Assembly (NCBI RefSeq): GCF_032884065.1
Contig: NW_027062665.1
Coordinates: forward strand, 124,001-188,000
Direction of reading: 5' to 3'
DNA: 64,000 nt
Origin: Artemia franciscana
Lineage: Eukaryota > Arthropoda > Branchiopoda > Anostraca > Artemiidae
Shown: one piece after another, positions 11,001 through 23,999 of the stretch
How the letters are laid out: each line of letters starts with the position of its first letter
Numbering within the stretch: position 1 is the first letter of the stretch
Made by a program: the position numbers and the translations under genes
Notes under the pieces: model-generated
The model's input: the letters and a program-made list of their open reading frames with translations, nothing else
The model's database searches: none
Told to the model about the DNA's origin: nothing

Positions 11001-11088
11001 TTTCCAGACACTTTACATCCGATTCACGCAAGACTGATTGGGCTGTGCCGCAAAAGCTGCTTGTCGCAACCCTGTTAAAAATCACTTG

Positions 11089-13850
11089 TTGTACTCAAAG
11101 GACATTTTATTTGAGGCATTTGAGGCCTTTCTTTATTCTGTCCTTCAAATATTTCTCTGCTTGCATCAGTTTGAATTTTTTTATTCAAACTGATGAATTT
11201 TTGTTTTGTTGAAATTTTAGGACAGCACAAGGTGCTGGAATTAGCCATGTCTTTTGCAATGTAGTCTTTACGCTGAGAGTAAGGAATTATGACTTCAGCA
11301 TTTACGATGTTTTTTTTAGATTGCTTTAAATTTATTTCAAGCTCTCTATAATTCACTCTTGTACATGGACAAGGAACAGGACTTTGGTTTTCCTTTAACT
11401 GTGCTTATTGGATTTCCATAGTTCTCCTGCCTCTCCATGCATCAAACATGAAAATTCTCGGCTTACTCACTATTTTAGGGTAGCCTTTTTTGTTCTTGCG
11501 AAAAGCTGCCACAATAACTTCATTCCTATTGTAACAGCAATCATATGAGGGAATTTTGTCGTCTGTACTTCCGTGAAATTTGATGTACACAAGGGAACAG
11601 TCAACCTTTCTAAAGTCTATTTTTAAAAATACCGTAGAGTTTTTTGATAACTTCTAGTTTCGATGTTCTGATGTATTTTTCAAAAGAAACCCAAACTTTG
11701 GATTACATCCCCAAATTATTTTTTTTTATCTAGATCACTAGAAGCAAATTTTTCAAGGCCCATTTCTGGATCAAAATCATTATTTATAAAAAAGAGTGGT
11801 TATTCCCTTCTTATAGATACTGCTTTTAAAGTCTGGTGGTAAAGTGGTTGGAGTTTGCTTTACTTTTTTCTTCTTCTTTTTGGCAAAAAATACTCGTCTT
11901 GTTATAGTTGATGTTAATACTGGTGTAGCACACTAGGTTTTTCATGGCTATCACGGCTCTAATCACAATTGTAATCATGTCCATAAGGCTTGCTGTTTTG
12001 TAACATTTGCTCATGATCCTACAAAATGTTTTAAGGAATCCTGATCCATGTTTGAGAATATAAGATCGAAAACCTTCTTCAGAGTCCGAAAATACATAAA
12101 CAAATCCACAGTATCGGGGATTCTACTAAATAGGTCGACAGTGCTTTCTCTATCCCTAGATCTTAACATCCAGGGTTTCAGTTTCCAATTATGGTAAATA
12201 GTTTCGAATTTCATGTGACCGTTTCTAGAAATATTTCATACAGACTTCTGACTCGGAACTTGTAGAGCGTAAGATTGGGTTATGTTTTGGACCATCTCCT
12301 ATACCGTCCGAAAAGAAATTTCCGAAAAGTCCTGGGCACTTAAAGGCTATAAAATATAAAGTTATTGGATCAGAAGTATATTTTCCATCACGAGCACACA
12401 ATTATCCATCTTTCATTTTTGTAACAACACCAATACAGTCTTCCTTGATGTATTTTTTTTTATTTAAAGTCAAGAAACTTAATGGAATTTATATATTGCA
12501 TCATTTGAAAAATAGCCATAAGATAAAACATATTCGTAATTAACAGCACCGTGCCTATACGATACTTTTGGTTCTTTACTGACGCTAGTTTTTTATATTT
12601 GAAACTGTCATCCTTTGTTCAGCAATGATGTCCAGTCCATCAAACATCTCTTATCCCTATAGATAATAAACTGTTATACTCGCACATCTTTTATCGACAA
12701 AAACTACGTTTTTCTCGGCCTCTAGAAACACACGATTTATCTTCTTTGGTGGGCAAGCCGTATAGGCGAGACGTAAGCCTGCTGATAATGAGAATTAGGC
12801 TGGTACACCTTTGAGATTTACTCTTTCGAAAAAATAGTTTAAAGATTCGCTTTGTGCTTTGTCTGAAGTTTTTTATTTCTGTATTTAATATTTTGTATAA
12901 TGCTCCCGATCTTTGCTTGTATAGTAATATGAAGGTTTGGTGAGTTAATATTTTCATTGCATATTCTTTAGTTAATTCTGAGAGAACTTAGGAATTGTGT
13001 TTTTTGTTTCGTCAGCCATTGCTAGTCGTGCACAGGTCTTAAATTTCGATTTTCAAACACTTCTAAATTTGTCATTTGGACAAATTCGTCTCCATCCATG
13101 CATTAAGTATTATTATAGTCAGTATCAACGATGGGGACTTTCACACTGAATTGAATTCTTCCTATGGTTCTTGAGGATATCCATACCCATCTAGTGATTT
13201 TTTGGCTGTCTTATTGTTATTCTTAAGTACTTGTTGTAATCTTCATTTGGTCTTAGTATGTCAGGGTTGATTTCTTTTGTAGTCTCTGAGAACAAGGTAT
13301 CGAATTCCATGGGTTGTGGGTCAGTATGTGGTATTGTTGTAGGGATGATGTCTTCCATGTCCGTGAAGGTGGCATATTTAGTTTTGGATTTAGTGTTGTT
13401 TTATTTAGAGTACGGAATTCCCAGAAGATAGGCGTAGCTGAGTATTTCTAAGGATACATCTTGAAATTTCGGACGCTTCGCAAGTGGTTGCTTATATAGT
13501 TTGTTGACCGTACTATTGATGTATGGAGAAATCGGTTTATTTTTTAATTTTTTGTTGTTGCTTTTATCTTCTTTGAAGGGGGTTTATTTGGTTTCTTTGT
13601 GTCCGGATGCTTTATATGATTAATTGAAGAGGTTGGTTTTTCATCTATTGATCTTTTTCGTCTGTCTTTTTCTTTGTTTATTCCTATGGTCTTGTCAATT
13701 TCAGCCATTCTTTTATTTAAGTCTTATATTAATTTTTTATCCGAGTTTGGGAATGTTAGGGAACCGAATTTTCTTTCTTTCCTTCAGCGCATCCTTACCT
13801 GGTTGCAATCTTTTGTTCGATTTTAGGAATTGAAAAAAGGATTACTTTTG
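11089..13850 (-). repeat. Unclassified element X, copy 1
   Basis: About 2.76 kb that recur, in the same orientation, at 27938-28099 plus 31622-33160. Both copies stop at the same right-hand point (after GGAATTGAAAAAAGGATT). Copy 1's left end abuts LINE 5, so it may be cut there. The minus strand has several short frames with shared peptides, such as 'NYRELEINLKQSKKNIV', 'KQKFISLNKKIQTDAS' and a basic 'RKRSIDKKP..SSINHIKHP' region near the right end. I do not recognise any of them as a known transposase, polymerase or structural protein. Copy 1 carries about 1 kb (roughly 11570-12635) not present in copy 2. It looks like an old element of unknown class. Confidence 0.6.
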
Positions 13851-14234
13851 TTCGCTAGTATTTTACTTCAGTCTCTTTAAATGTTTGAATAATGTTTCGA
13901 ACGGTTTATGATCTAGTTTCATGAATATTCGCCACCCATTGTTACTAATTAGAACTGAATTTTCGAGCTTGAATAACGTTCCGTGTTTTACGATGTCCTA
14001 TGCATTGTATGAATAAAAATTCTCATCAAAATCATAACCGTCTTCATTTTATTTTCTAAAATTAACTTCAATATTATGTGTGTTCAAAAACAATTCTCTT
14101 AATGGTTCAACAGTAATACTCATAGTGTTCAGCCAAACTTTGGATTTTTGTTAAAGGTCTTAGCCCTGTTGTTTACAGGGCAAAAAACACAACTTCTAGA
14201 AATGAGCAATTATTTGTAAATAATATTAAGTAAT
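13851..14234. other. No gene seen
   Basis: AT-rich DNA. A small hairpin (CCCTGT / ACAGGG with a 5-base loop) lies near 14165-14181. Nothing else is supported. Confidence 0.4.
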
Positions 14235-14580
14235 TTAATTGCACACATAAAAATGATAAATCCTGCTAACAAAGTTAGTTGAATTTTGTTTTTGAGAACT
14301 GGGGACGTGTGACCTCCACTGTCATTAGGGCTACACTACTTATTAACTTAAAAATAAGATAAAATTCCAAAAAATAAATTACTAGCAATGTCGGTTGATA
14401 TGTTGTTGATTAGGTCTAGGGCAGGGCGTTTTCTAGCACCATTAGGGCTAAACAACTCGTTAATTTAAAAAATACAATACATTTATAAAAATAATAAATT
14501 GCCAACAGTATCTGTTGAATGTTCATTGTTGGGGTCATGGGCAAGGTGACCTCCCTATATCCTCACCACTCATTAATTCT
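14235..14580 (+). repeat. Diverged ~115-bp tandem repeat, about 3 units
   Basis: The phrase CATTAGGGCTA recurs at 14323 and 14440, and a TTAATTTAA-like phrase recurs at about 14339, 14456 and 14569, giving spacings of 117 and about 113 bp. The units also share GGGGAC/GGTCTAGGGC-like G-rich segments and AATAAATT-rich stretches. They are well diverged and noncoding. Confidence 0.6.
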
Positions 14581-17379
14581 GCTGTGGGTAATTTCTATCC
14601 TACAGTAATACAATAGGGAATAACTAGTTTTGTTATCAAGCCTCTCATTGTAGATAACAATTATATATCAACTTGTCATATTTTTCAAAACTGTGTTTCA
14701 GTAATATTGTAATATCAATGTTTTTTAAACTTGGAGAAAAGTAAAAACAATTGATATTAAGTTTTAAGTTATGATAAACTTTGTTTATTAGTTATTATAA
14801 GGATGAAAATATTGAAGTAAATTTATGGAGTAGGGAACTATAGTATTTTTGTGATACTATTATTTAAAAATATTGTAAAGTTTTTAAATCTTTTTAATTG
14901 GAATTTTTTGCCTTGGTCTCAAATTTTATTTACTCTATACCTAGTAGAATATGGAAAAATCGAATTAATGCACTTGGGGTTAAGTGTTGATTTAAATTAA
15001 CTTATAAAAAAATATTAATTAGTTAAATTAATGGGTTTTGATAACAATTTTAAAAATTGGTAAATAAGTTGTTTATTATCGGAGATAATTGCCTAAAAGC
15101 TTTTATCTAATTGCAAATATCCCAAAGGAGTTTACAAATTCTTGCCTATTTCGCTCAAGGGACTTTACCTTAACATTGCATAATATACCTCAGTAATCCT
15201 CTGGCTTATAGCAGTAAAATGACAGTAATTTAATGAAACAGCTTTTGGGCAGTAAAAATATGGAAATAAATAAAGCTGCTGACTCTAGCTGTCATTTTAA
15301 CAATATTCACATATAACACAAAAAAAAGAGTATAAAACACTTCAAAGAATAATAGGAAACATAAACAAATAACACTAAGACTGCTAATTCGACATGTTCG
15401 GACAGAGGTAAATACCAAAACAGTGGGTAGGCGTAATTGATTCTAAAAGCAATATTATCCAAATAACTATAGCAAGTCCTTTTAGCCTATTTTAAATGGT
15501 AAATTATATAGCAGGGTAAGTTGTTTTGGTCAGAGGAACTGCTTGGACAGATGGTAATGACAAAGTAGACACAAGTAATCATGACCTTCTATCCATAAGT
15601 TCCCTCTGATTCCATGCTAGAACATCTGATGGGATGAATTTTATTGGTGGTTGAATTATACTCGTCAAACTTTCGGTAGGACTGTATATCCTTCAACTCT
15701 GTCAAAGATCAAATAGTAATTTAACTAAATTGAATATAAGTGAATTCCACTTTGGTAAAGTATGGTACTGGTAAGTAGTACACTTATTTAAGAGCAGTAG
15801 AATTGAAAAATAAACATATCACAAGGAATTACAGCAGTAAAACCTTTGGGATAAGACTTAGATGGCAGAACCTAGATTTTTTGGCTAGAAAAATGGTATA
15901 TAAGCCCCAAATGAGAGTTAAAAAGCGCCTTTGTTGTTTGCTAATTGTAAGTTTACTCGGGTAGGTGAGACTGTTTCGATTGCAAGTGTTGCTTTTTGAT
16001 TTTTATCTGTCTGATTTTTTATATTATTTTTTTAAAATCATATTTTGTTATATTCCTTTAACCAAAAATATCTAAAAAAATATCTGACCTTTCTATTCTT
16101 TTTCTTAGCGAGCCTGTTATTAAGATTATTCTATTAGGATTAAGTTGTTATTAAAGCATAGTGGTTGTAGTAAAAACGTTATTAAGAATAAAAGTCCGCA
16201 TACCTATAATACAGGATTTTTTAGCTCTCGTAATATCTATATAACTAATATCACTAATTATATTCCCACTATATCACTAATTATAAGCTCAGGGCATGAG
16301 AAATCCAGTTTTTATTAAACAGAGTAAATTTGCAGCTTTGATTTGGGTTCTTTGTGCATCTAATAGAGACGTAAATTACTATTGTTCTGAGTCATTCCTT
16401 GCCTTAGATTTTGCTGTGACTTTGTACCAACTTAGGACTTGTATCGTTTTTATTTCACCAAATATAAGTTTCTACTGGTTTTTAAGCCGAATATGGACTT
16501 ATCTAGTTTCTTAATATAATTTACAATTTTTTTCTTATTTAGGTCTTTGTGTCTGCAGTCTTGGTTCACTGTGCAGACTAGACTATTTTGTACAGAATCA
16601 GGACTTCTATTTTTATAGGGAATCAGGACTTTACTGATTCTGCAGTGGTGGAAACTGGGTCAGTTTTGGAATTAGTTTGACGAATTAAAGCTCACAACCC
16701 CGAACATATTAGAGTCGAAACAAGGCAAAATAAACAGCCAAAACGGACATATTTTGCATATCCTGAAATTATCCTAAAGTTTTTTATTCAGAATTTTCTA
16801 ATAGATAGATATTTTTTTATAACCAAACCTAACTCAATATCGCTAAATATGTTTGGATTTGTTAGAAAGCCTGGTCAAGTCCTTATTGAATAGACTAGGT
16901 GTAAAAAAAACCGAAGTCAAAACCGTTGCAATTTATGAACAAACCAAATTGACCTTACTTGCTGTAAGAATAAAATAGATTAATTCAGAATTGGTCACAG
17001 TGTTAAAACGAGCGGTAGAGTCCTGATTCTGCGAAAAATAAATGTAAGCCTGGACAAACTGTAATGCAAGCTAAGTATTCACTTGCCTTGAAAATGAGTA
17101 AATCCACTATTGTTGAAAAATTAGCTAAGACAGAATTGATGATGAACAAAGTTTAAACTGGTGCAAAAAAGAGTGCATACGGTGCGATTTTTCTTAAATT
17201 CTGGAGTTTTGTTGTGAACAAAAAGCAGCGAGAGGGCTTTTCAAATAGGTAATCAAATACTTTGTCAAAAAAAGATTAAAATAGTCATGACACACAACAA
17301 CCCAAGTCCCATTAAACCGATAATAAAAATGACGGAACTATATGCACGCAAAATATATGGCAGTTCGGACTGGGTGGAA
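14581..17379. other. Long AT-rich stretch without genes
   Basis: Very AT-rich sequence with only short chance frames (for example near 15230 and 16296). A 13-base motif CAGAATCAGGACT occurs at 16593-16605, in partial form at 16618-16630, and inverted at 17019-17031. That could mark a small nonautonomous element, but I cannot support it further. Confidence 0.4.
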
Positions 17380-17404
17380 AACCTTCCATGATTTGCTGAA
17401 ATAC

Positions 17405-18145
17405 TCAGTCTAATTAAGGATAAATCTCTTGAGTGACAATAAAGTGTATGAAAAAGTTGACGTTAATGCTGTAAAGGTTGCTTATGATAATGTCAAAAAA
17501 GCTCTGGATAATCTTAGTCTTACCAATAGGATTAATGATAAACTTTACCGAACACTCCTTCCTGTCAGACCAGTCATTCCTAGATTTTATGGTGTACCCA
17601 AAATTCACAAACCAGATATACCAATTAGACCTATTATTTCAACAGTAGGTTCAGCCACACAGAAGTTGGAAAAATATTTGGCTTTTATTTCAAGATCCAT
17701 AACCCTCAGCAGCAAACACAGAAGAAGAAATACTAAAGAAGTAGTTGATAGGCTAAATAGCATCAACATTGGGGAGAATACCATAATGTGCAGTTTTGAT
17801 GTTGTATCTTTTTTTACCAGCATACCCTTGCCCCGTCTTATACCAGCTTTACAATCAGCTTTAGAAAAGGATGGTTCCTGGAGAGAACTGACTTGCTTGG
17901 ACTCCACAGAAATCATTACTCTCACGTCTTTATGTCTCAGCAATGCTTACTTCACTTTCAGGCATCAAACTTATAAACAAATTTTGGACATACCAATGGG
18001 ATCAGGCTTCGCATCAGTTCTTAGGGAGGTGTTTCTACAACATATCGAAACTAATATCTTCAAGCAGGACTTCAATGATCTCCAATTCTATACGAGATAT
18101 GTAGACGATTCCTTAATAATTTGGAATGGGGCACAAGACAAATAA
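17405..18145 (+). pseudogene. PLE reverse transcriptase
   Basis: RNA-dependent DNA polymerase related to telomerase. Diagnostic PLE boxes are 'RFYGVPKIHKPDIPIRPIIS' (residues ~50-70), 'FDVVSFFTSIPL' (catalytic Asp), 'TFRHQTYKQILDIPMGS' and 'FYTRYVDDSLIIW' (catalytic DD near 18100-18110). The frame opens with 'DKSLE' just upstream of a stop, then 'SDNKVYEKVDVN', also typical of the family. After 18145 the homology ('[20 protein letters not shown]', '[12 protein letters not shown]') continues in a different frame to about 18490, so a frameshift lies near 18140-18170. Confidence 0.9.
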
Positions 18146-18652
18146 AGATCCTTTCTCAATATTTTAAAACCGGCAGGACCCAGATATTGAGTTCACCATT
18201 GAACTAGAAAATAACCGCAATTTACCCTTCTTAGATGTCCTCATTATAAAACGAGAAACTAGGTTGGACAAGAGCGTGTATAGAAAGCCAACTCATAGTG
18301 ATAGATATCTAAGATATGACTCCTATAACCACCCTATACTCAAAATTCTGTAGTCTATTCATTGGTTGATAGAGCATTTCTACTGTGCTCCTCTGATTTT
18401 GAGCTGAAGGCTGAACTTGATTATATAAGAGATGTTCCGATAGGTAACGGATACCCCCAAAATTTCATTGACAAGGTTATTTCCAGGAGAAAGGTGGGTG
18501 GAATTACCAAGAATTTTGCTCATAAGATTGAAGAGGATAAACCCTTTTTTTTCATTACCTCATATCAAGGGCATTACTGACATTTTAAGCTTCAAACTCA
18601 CTAAGCTTGGCTTTAAGGTGTTTTTCCCTCTGGAAGGACTATTTCCTCCTTC

Positions 18653-19033
18653 TTGAACAAAGGCAAGTATAAGATTACTTCAGATCCACCAGGGGTATAT
18701 GAGATTCCTAGCAGCTGTGGTGATAACTATATAGGTCGTACCATGAGACCTCTACATCACCGATTAAAAGAACATGCTGATTCCATTGATGCCTGCCTTA
18801 AAAAGACAAAGCCAAAGGAGGAAGATAATTTCTCTGCATTGGCCTATCATATCTTTGAAAACCCTTCCCACTCCATTAAGTTTGACCAAGCCCAACTTAT
18901 TGCTATTGTCCCACAGCTCTTAGGCAGAAAATCAGAGAAGCTTCAGAAATTGCTAAAAATAAACCAGCCATCAATAAAGACAATGGTGAGTTGCATACTA
19001 GCGAAATTTGGGAACTCATCACCCACAAATTGA
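18653..19033 (+). pseudogene. PLE GIY-YIG endonuclease domain
   Basis: The frame contains 'PGVYEIPSSCGDNYIGRTMR' (GIY as GVY, then YIG) and 'RLKEHADSID', with the Arg and Glu typical of GIY-YIG nucleases, followed by 'ALAYHIFENPSHSIKF'. This nuclease nicks DNA to prime PLE insertion. A further frameshift near 18960 moves homology to a neighbouring frame reading 'SEIWELITHKLKTHKNLHPF' to about 19140. The domain core looks intact but is cut off from the reverse transcriptase. Confidence 0.85.
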
Positions 19034-19460
19034 AAACTCACAAAAACCTCCACCCCTTTCCTAAAGGCCCATCCTCTTCAAGATCCACCAGGTCAGCAGC
19101 CATCAATGCCTCTACCAAAATTAGGGCCATGGCACAACAATAATTCCAGGTTCAGCTCATCATTAGTGTTGTTCAGTGTTTTTAGTTTTATTTATTTAGT
19201 GATTTTACTTTCTGGCAAGAAATTTGAATTTAACCTGTTGATAACAGGCACAGGTCCTGTCGAAATTACGGTTAGAAGCAAAATCAATCACCTAACATCC
19301 ATAGCTTAGGTAAGCTTATTACCATCTATCATTATTATGTATAAAAGTCAGGTTGGCCTCAGAAAATATTTTACATTAGTTAAGGAAAGTCGACTGCATT
19401 TGTTTCTTTCCTGGGGTGGGCTATTTGCATTCAGCTTTAATTTTTACTTTTTGGGGCATA

Positions 19461-21500
19461 TTTTGACTTTAATAAATTAATTATTTCAAATTTCTAATCC
19501 AAATCTTGAATCTTAAGTATCCAACGCGCAAAGACTCCCTATGATTTTTAAAAGTTGTAAATATTGTGGTCTGAACGTAACATAAAACTTTCTACCTACT
19601 AAAACCGGCTAACAAGAGTTAGAGAAGCGTGGAGACATCAAACTGCCGGTTAATAAATATATAAAAGAAAAAAATAAATATAAGAAGAAGTACTAGAAAT
19701 AACCCATACCTAATACTTGAGATAAAGTGAACGCAACACAAGAGTTAAAAAAGAGCAAAGGTTTCATTTTTAAAAGAAGTTAGGTTTTTGGTTGTAATAC
19801 TATCGTTTTAAAAAGAAAATCGTGAAAATGAAAAGAGTTTTATACCTTGTAATGTAAGTAAAATCTTGCAGTCTTCCTGCTGAATAGGAATTTCAAGACA
19901 TTAAAATAAACTAAATGCTAATTAATATTCGAGCAAAAATTGTAAAAATTGTAAGTTTACATTATGAGACAGAAAGAGAACAATTTATTGTACTCAGATC
20001 TAAGCTTAGCTACCAACACTCGCCAAGCTCCCACTTGGAGCTCCCACAGCTACTTTCCAAAACCCTTTCATGTCTCCTATACAATCGTTGTTTACAATTG
20101 GAACTTGTTATTTGACATGAATCAATTCATACAAACAAAAATATCTCCAAAGCTATACCAAGAAGAGATTTAATCCATGGTCAATAAAATATACATTTGG
20201 TGACAAGAATTCCTAAAATTATGCTCCTTCCTATTAAGCTTACGTCCAAAGAAAAAAAAATAATAATTGCTTACCTAGACAATTTTTATTTTAGAGATCC
20301 TTCTAAGGCCAAGGCAAAAAAATATTATTGGCATTTCACTTAACTGGTCGAATAAATCACAACACGTTATATGATCACAATAAATAAACGCTTAAATAAA
20401 TTCACTAATATACATGGAAATTAAATGACATAACATTTAAACATAATACAATTTGAGATGTTAAGTTATCATAGCAGTTAAATAGTAAAAAAAAAAGTAG
20501 ATATGAGTAGTCTCTTGTGTATTTCTGTTAACTCTTCGGGCTTCAGTATAATTATTATAAGTTAACTAAACTAAGAACAAATGATTAAGCATTTCCCCTA
20601 TGACAGCCATATGTACATCTATTGCATTTTTAAGGGCTGTTGTATCTCAATTACAAAATAAAACAATTCTTAATTGATAGCCTGAAAAGTGTCTAAAGCT
20701 AAAACCGTTATTAACTGAAGTGGAAGTGATTTTATGTTTTTCATTACGCAAATAAGGAGCCTACCTATAGAAATTTTATTCAATTGTCGTGATTAGTTTA
20801 AAGGCAAATTTATTGCTCTTTCAGCAAGCAATTTATTCCAAATTTGTTTTAATTTTCAGCTTAGGAAATCTTAAAAAGTGAATAAGATGATAATAAAAGT
20901 CATGATTGAAATGCCAGTGGCTATAATAGTTTTTTCTCTTGTCTTATTAAAAAATATATCTGCTCAATTCTCTTAATTCTGAGATTGGAATACTAAAGGA
21001 ACTTATCCCTTACTTTCATTTAAAATTTTGAACTGCTGAATTTTCAAAATCTATAAAAGTCTTTTCTAAATCTGAACTATGTCCTAAAATCTCCGAAATA
21101 ACACTATGGAAAACCATTGTTAAATTTGGGAGATTAGCAGATATTCTGTATAAATTATAACTAAAGAATTCCTCATTGATTCTAAAGTATTCAGACTTTA
21201 GAGTGTTTCTAAACACTCATCTGGAGTATTTACTATTAAAAAGTTATTTATGTTTAATCTTTACGAAAATGTTTTATTATATTGAATCCCTTACAAGCAT
21301 CTAATAGAAATAGGATTATTCCTTTCACCTCCAGGAAAATAAAATTGATTATCAGACAGAATGAATAAAAAGCAAATGTAAAGTTTTTTAATTACGCTTA
21401 CAAACTAAATTTTCCAAGTCTGTTTTATTAAGAAATACATAAAATTCAGAGGAGTTAGATGACAGAAATTTATGTATAACAAAGTGTCTGTTACAAACAA
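19461..21500. other. No gene seen
   Basis: AT-rich DNA with short chance frames only (for example 19915-20173 in two overlapping frames). A TTTAAATAATTAAT-like tail near 19470-19490 probably belongs to the PLE. Nothing else is supported. Confidence 0.45.
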
Positions 21501-21602
21501 TTTTTGACTGTACATAAAAACAGGATGACATGAAACCTTCGTCTAATATCATATAGCTTGATTCATCTCCTTCTATTCCAATATAAGGTTCTCCATTGAT
21601 AA

Positions 21603-22260
21603 TTACTGAATATATTTGCTTACCACTAGCAGTAAGAGAATTTTTAAAGCAGCAGGGGCCTCAAAAGTCTTATAAAGTTGAAACGAATCTAAAATTTTGG
21701 AAAGAGGTAAGTCAAAAACAAACAAAACATTAATCAAGTCAAACTCTAAACTACATTCCACATGCATTAAGGTTTCTATAATCAAACCATTTCTGAAATC
21801 ATCTATAGCCAACCCTTTTTGTAGGCTTTGCTGTGCAAAGTTTAAGTATGATATAAGCTTAACTGAGGATATAAAGCCAACAGGGAAATTACCATTTAAC
21901 ACTTGAATCAGACCTTTGGACAACTGTTCCAAATGAAAGCGTAAACTTTGTAATTTATTTAAATTATTAAAAGTTAATTTTCCCACTGCATTATGTATTT
22001 GGGAATAGTTTACAATGAAGGAAGAAATTATTTTCAAGGTATTATCAGACAGGTTGGATTCGAGTGTTTTAAACGATTGGCTTACTTGGTCTAAAGTTTC
22101 GCTACGGAGTTTATTAAGATAAATTTCTAATTCTGAGATTGCCGAAGCTCATACAGAAATGAATTTAGTAACCTTTTTTTCGCCATTACTTAGTTCTTCT
22201 AATTTGTCAGATAATTTTTCCAGTGCTAGTGGAACTTAAACCAAATAAAACTTCACTGAT
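21603..22260 (-). pseudogene. Fossil envelope-like (F-type) region
   Basis: The longest open stretch (144 codons, 21603-22037) plus its upstream context ('LEKLSDKLEELSNGEKK') is heptad-rich and resembles the ectodomain of baculovirus-F-like envelope proteins of errantiviruses. Its place just 3' of integrase supports this. No membrane anchor is clearly visible. It is a broken fossil, and the assignment rests on pattern and position, not on a search. Confidence 0.45.
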
Positions 22261-23999
22261 CTACCCCACTATAGGTATAGTGGCCCTTTTCTTACTAGGA
22301 TTGACAATATTAAGCTGGAATTCTTCTATGATGCTAGAAACAAGGTCAAGTCAAAAATTATTTTTTTTCTTAATTTCCAAGAGTTCCTGGAACTAATCAA
22401 CAATTAAATTTGCGCTGTTCAATGTATTATAGTGACCATTTGCCCTAGATGTTATTATAGCTTTTAGTTTTCACATCTTGATCAAGGATAACAATTTTAA
22501 AATCTAATCCTTATTGCTTTTCTACGGCAAGGAAGAAAATGAGCTTGTGGTTTCTGCTAGATCCAATTCCAGTCTCGCTCAAATATTGGACGCCTATTCC
22601 TTTTCGAACATAAGATTTTTCCAAAAATTTTTGGAAAAAAATTTTTTTGGACAAATAGATTTTTGTCCATCGAATGACAAGTGGATTCCTTAGCCAATTT
22701 TCCAAAATTAAGGAATACCCTAAATCTAAGGATAAGTTTTATCATAAGGCAACTCATTTGAAAACAGTCACATTTAATGCTAAAGACATTCCGCCGACAA
22801 AATTCAGTGTAACACTAATTTAATAACGTGATACATGAAACAAACTATGTATTTTACTCTTATAAGAATACTGAATAATTGGGTTTCTACTAATGCAGAA
22901 ATTGACTACATCATATAAAACTATAAAAGCCATTGATCCTTATTCTGATATTTGTAGATTGAGAAATTCAACCAATAGTGATTTTAGGGGTCTCAAATTT
23001 TTTACCTTTACACATGACTTGAATTTATACTTTCCCTCTAAACTACAAGAAGGAATCAAGTGTTTTTCGTTTTTAACTTTATTAATTTTCCCAAGAAATA
23101 AAAGGGATTTTAATCACGTTTTGTTTTACTTTTATATCCCTTTATTTTAGCCTTTGAAGTCGGGGATGACACTATAATATTACTTCCTTTAGCTGAAGGA
23201 ATAGTTTTAGAACATTCACTTTCATAGGATTTTCTGAACACATCTGTTATTCGTGAAACTTCAGCAATAGGAGTACTTGAAAAAAGATTAGTACCTTCTG
23301 TTTCGATAGATTTTCAGAGTCCAATAAATTATTTAGTGTTCCATCAGTTGCCATTGTATTGTGCATATCGATGTTTGGAGATAAACAAAACGAGTCTTCT
23401 TCTATAGGAGAAGAGGATTCTTATGGAGTCTGCAGCATCTGAACTAGAAAGGGGTAAGTTATCATTTAATATAACGTGAGTGCTGAGTTTGTAAGACTTA
23501 AGGTTATATGGTCAATTGTGTTGTTTCCTCTAGGGAATAAACATAGCAATTAGGGTTCATGGTTTCATTTTTTTCTTTATGCTGGTTCATCTCTTTCTCA
23601 TAAATTTTGAAAAATTGAGGATAATGTTCTAAATAAAAATCTCGTGATTGACCCTTATCAGGAGCCTAGCAATTGATATTCTTTTTTTAATTCTACTGTA
23701 TTTAAAGAAACCAAATAGAAAACATTCTAATGCACTTCATGTATTACCACATGCGATCCACGAAAAGAATAATTGGTATATTTTCTACCAATCGAAGCTG
23801 TATCGTGGTAATATACATATCTCCAGAGGCAGTTAATGTCTCTTTTGAATCTTTAAAATACTGAATCGCTTGTGCTGATCTTTTAATTTTAATTTCATTG
23901 AAGCAAGTTTGATGAGTTTCACAGATATTATGTATTAATCGTGTAACATAGGATTCATAGCCATCAAAGTAGCTTACATTTGTCGGTTTACTGATTTGT

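Larger units (their letters stand above)
7800..11085 (-). mobile_element. LINE 5, decayed, family of LINE 4
   Basis: A minus-strand LINE read from right to left: zinc-knuckle first ORF (about 10534-11000), endonuclease (9940-10467), linker (9212-9591), reverse transcriptase (about 8300-9060) and a 3' UTR ending in an (ATT)n-like tail near 7800-7830. First-ORF residues align with LINE 4 at the right edge of the window, and 'QEHLLP' opens the matching endonuclease segment in both. The right boundary near 11085 is where element X copy 1 begins. Many stops and frameshifts mark it as old. Confidence 0.8.
17380..19460 (+). mobile_element. Penelope-like retroelement with GIY-YIG domain
   Basis: A plus-strand Penelope-like element (PLE). 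The reverse transcriptase lies at about 17405-18145 and continues in another frame to about 18490, then a GIY-YIG endonuclease domain follows at 18653-19033. The order RT then GIY-YIG on one polypeptide is that of endonuclease-bearing PLEs. The element has at least three frameshifts and lacks a clear 5' part. The noncoding tail probably runs to about 19460-19500. Confidence 0.85.

Noticed and set aside
15230-16514. Short frames in the AT-rich 15-16.5 kb region
   Set aside because: No homology, no repeat, and a length expected by chance in such composition.
22511-22757. Two overlapping minus-strand frames between integrase and env traces
   Set aside because: Overlapping frames with no recognised motif; treated as part of the fossil element.
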